Source: Planctomycetota bacterium
Lineage (GTDB): Bacteria > Planctomycetota > Phycisphaerae > Sedimentisphaerales > Anaerobacaceae
Direction: 5' to 3'
NCBI GenBank assembly: GCA_017885385.1
Contig: JAFNGF010000261.1
Span: 124-5,528 of the forward strand
DNA: 5,405 nt
Part shown: in pieces, positions 4,104-5,405 of the stretch
Position numbering within the stretch: the stretch's first letter is position 1
How the letters are laid out: each line of letters begins with the position of its first letter
Translations under genes and position numbers: made by a program
The notes under the pieces: model-generated
What the model was told of the DNA's origin: nothing
The model's database searches: none
Seen by the model: only the letters and a program-made list of their open reading frames with translations

Positions 4104-4736
4104 CTAAAACGTGCGGGCTAATTGTTTTGCTTTTTCGATCGCCTCGGCCTTTTTTTGATTCGCGGTTGCCGGACCGCGGGCAAGGGTCGGCTCAACTGTT
4201 ACCGAGCGAATATCGGTCAGGCCCATAAAGCCCAGTATCAGCTCCAGATACTTCTTCTGCAGGTCGAATGCTTCAGCAGGCGTCGCGGCTTTGTACTCGC
4301 CGCCACGCGCGTAAGCGATAAAGACAGGCTTGCCTTTGACCAATCCCTCGTAGCTGCCGGACTTGGTGACGGTGAAAGTATAACCGGGCTGCACGAGAAT
4401 ATCTATGTATTGCTTGAAGCGGTATGGGATCGAGAAATTCCACATCGGCACCGCCAGAACATATTTGTCCGCCGACTTAAACTCATCGATCAGAGAGACA
4501 ATTCCCTGCCATATCCGGCGGTCTTTCGGCGAATGTTCTTTGCCGTGCATTATTTTATATTTCGCCGAAGCCGCCTCAAAATCAAAGGCAGGAAGCGATG
4601 GGTTGAATAGCTCGATGACTTTTATCTCGTCCTTAGCGTTGTGTTTACGGTACGCCTCGATGAATGCGTCCGCTACGGCAATTGAATAAGAAAGCTCGCC
4701 CATCGGAGACGCTTTGATGTATAATAGTTTAGCCAT
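4104..4736 (-). CDS. azoR: FMN-dependent NADH-azoreductase-type flavoprotein (210 aa)
   Basis: The protein belongs to the flavodoxin-like NAD(P)H dehydrogenase (quinone)/azoreductase family, cytosolic enzymes that bind FMN and use NAD(P)H for two-electron reduction of quinones and azo compounds. It opens with the first beta strand KLLYIKASPMGELSYS (3-18), whose serine-rich loop binds FMN phosphate. PMWNFSIPYRFKQYID (97-112) is the family's FMN-contacting motif, GYTFTVTKSGSYEGL (118-132) and the AYARGG loop (141-146) match the azoreductase pattern. The 210-residue length is normal. The frame extends 19 codons upstream, but ATG 4736 is chosen because a consensus AAGGAGG (4746-4752) lies 9 bp before it. 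The gene follows the URO-D-like gene after 26 bp, so the two are probably co-transcribed. The physiological substrate is unknown; a quinone reductase role is as likely as azo reduction. Confidence 0.92.
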   Translation of the reverse strand: MAKLLYIKASPMGELSYSIAVADAFIEAYRKHNAKDEIKVIELFNPSLPAFDFEAASAKYKIMHGKEHSPKDRRIWQGIVSLIDEFKSADKYVLAVPMWNFSIPYRFKQYIDILVQPGYTFTVTKSGSYEGLVKGKPVFIAYARGGEYKAATPAEAFDLQKKYLELILGFMGLTDIRSVTVEPTLARGPATANQKKAEAIEKAKQLARTF

Positions 4737-4745
4737 AATTGAAAA

Positions 4746-4752
4746 CCTCCTT
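4746..4752 (-). promoter_or_regulatory. Consensus ribosome binding site for the azoreductase gene
   Basis: AAGGAGG on the minus strand, 9 bp before ATG 4736. It decides the start codon against the longer open frame, whose first 19 residues overlap the end of the upstream gene. Confidence 0.88.
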
Positions 4753-4762
4753 GCAGAAAATC

Positions 4763-5405
4763 TCAACACCTCAGTTCTTCTCGAATCAGACAACCTTCAC
4801 ACGGACAAAACGCCCGGATATTTTGCTGCGGCGTAGCCGGCGGCACTTCACAGCCGGGCATTAAGAAAAACTTGTCACCTCCAGCTTTGATACACCGCCT
4901 CGCTGCTTCGGCAACATCTTCGGGCGTGCCCTGAAGCAAGACCGCCGACGGGTCAAAATTCCCGCATAGCACAATGCCGGGTCCCACAAGTTGTCTGGCC
5001 TTTTCCAGAGGAACCATCCAATCGACATCGATTATATCGGCGCCGCTTTGGGCCATGTGCTCTACGATGTTTGTGATGTTTCCGCAGATGTGCAATTTCA
5101 CCGCAGCTCCAGCATCGTGGATCGCGGCAAAGAGTTTCTGCTGCAAGGGCAAAACGTATTTTGTGTACATCTTCGGGCCGATAAGACTGGCGACTGCATC
5201 GCCGACGCCGATCATGTCCGCCCCCGCCTTTATCTGAGCAACGGCAAAAGAAATTGCGTTCTGCACGATGACCCGGCCTGCCTCCACAAACATCTGCGGG
5301 TCATCAATCAAATCGAGAAACGCCTTCTCGACGCCCCGCAAGTCAGCATACTCTGCCATCGGCCCTTCCACCCAGCCCAGCACACTGTGGGTTTGCCCGA
5401 CCTGG
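4763..5405 (-). CDS. URO-D superfamily, MtaA/CmuA-like methyltransferase (5' end outside window)
   Basis: About 214 C-terminal residues are visible; the frame stays open to the right edge (QVGQTHSVLGWVEGP...), so the start lies beyond it and the GTG at 5383 is not the true start. The fragment shows family landmarks in order: GWVEGP, AGADMIGVGDAVASLIGP, then KLHICGN, where His-x-Cys supplies two zinc ligands, DVDWMVPLEKA, GNFDPSAVL, and MPGCEVPPATPQQNIRA, whose Cys supplies the third. The HxC...C set is typical of zinc-dependent corrinoid:coenzyme M-type methyltransferases (MtaA, MtbA, CmuA) and argues against heme-pathway uroporphyrinogen decarboxylase (HemE). It therefore probably moves methyl groups to or from a corrinoid protein. 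The end is unusual: CPCEGCLIREELRC adds four cysteines. The azoreductase gene follows 26 bp downstream in the same orientation. Substrate and partners are not visible. Confidence 0.9.
   Translation of the reverse strand, partial: QVGQTHSVLGWVEGPMAEYADLRGVEKAFLDLIDDPQMFVEAGRVIVQNAISFAVAQIKAGADMIGVGDAVASLIGPKMYTKYVLPLQQKLFAAIHDAGAAVKLHICGNITNIVEHMAQSGADIIDVDWMVPLEKARQLVGPGIVLCGNFDPSAVLLQGTPEDVAEAARRCIKAGGDKFFLMPGCEVPPATPQQNIRAFCPCEGCLIREELRC

Noticed and set aside
4737..4793. A 19-residue N-terminal extension of the azoreductase
   Set aside because: It overlaps the end of the upstream gene, while a consensus ribosome binding site points to ATG 4736, where the family's first beta strand begins.

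Overview
The window looks like accessory sequence from an uncultured planctomycete, most likely a Phycisphaerae/Sedimentisphaerales-type genome. Three things suggest this. The noncoding DNA around 2.94-3.07 kb translates to the asparagine/lysine-rich 'NKAN...DYENK...NKPNQSQ' pattern that I recall as an interspersed repeat of that group. There are ACAGAATACAGAA-type tracts. The lipoprotein-like protein at 3.2-4.05 kb carries a 'YYLDLADYFAGRTWDF.DDPDDFIQAI' block that I associate with the same lineage. The assignment rests on memory and pattern, not on a search.

Layout, left to right. A minus-strand start codon (position 42) opens a gene that runs off the left edge (14 codons visible). Divergent from it, 185-880 encodes a 231-residue protein that reads like a diverged class III nucleotidyl cyclase fold with both metal-binding aspartates in place. 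Next come two direct copies of a roughly 66-bp REP-like repeat (888-953 and 1645-1711). They bracket a lysine-rich, AT-rich gene of unknown function (990-1595) whose composition differs from everything around it. Just after the second copy lies a 137-residue conserved-looking hypothetical gene (1727-2140).

From 2141 to about 3142 there is no credible gene. The stretch is packed with different repeats: CTGT-rich tracts, a 225-bp element with 22-bp inverted ends, ATTCC(C/T)GC stem-loops, and the NKAN repeat. It also holds a near-consensus promoter (2584-2612) with no gene behind it. A second promoter with overlapping dyads (about 3077-3132) precedes the lipoprotein/coiled-coil gene (3202-4047).

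The right end holds a minus-strand two-gene operon, convergent with the lipoprotein gene. It contains a URO-D superfamily, MtaA-like corrinoid methyltransferase fragment (4763 to the right edge), followed after 26 bp by an FMN-dependent NADH-azoreductase-type flavoprotein (4104-4736) with a textbook ribosome binding site. A GC-rich stem-loop sits between the convergent gene ends.

The genes do not form one obvious pathway. The left half looks like an island of unrelated small genes separated by repeats, and the right half like chromosomal metabolism. The best candidate for undescribed biology is the cyclase-like protein, together with the repeat-bracketed AT-rich gene beside it.
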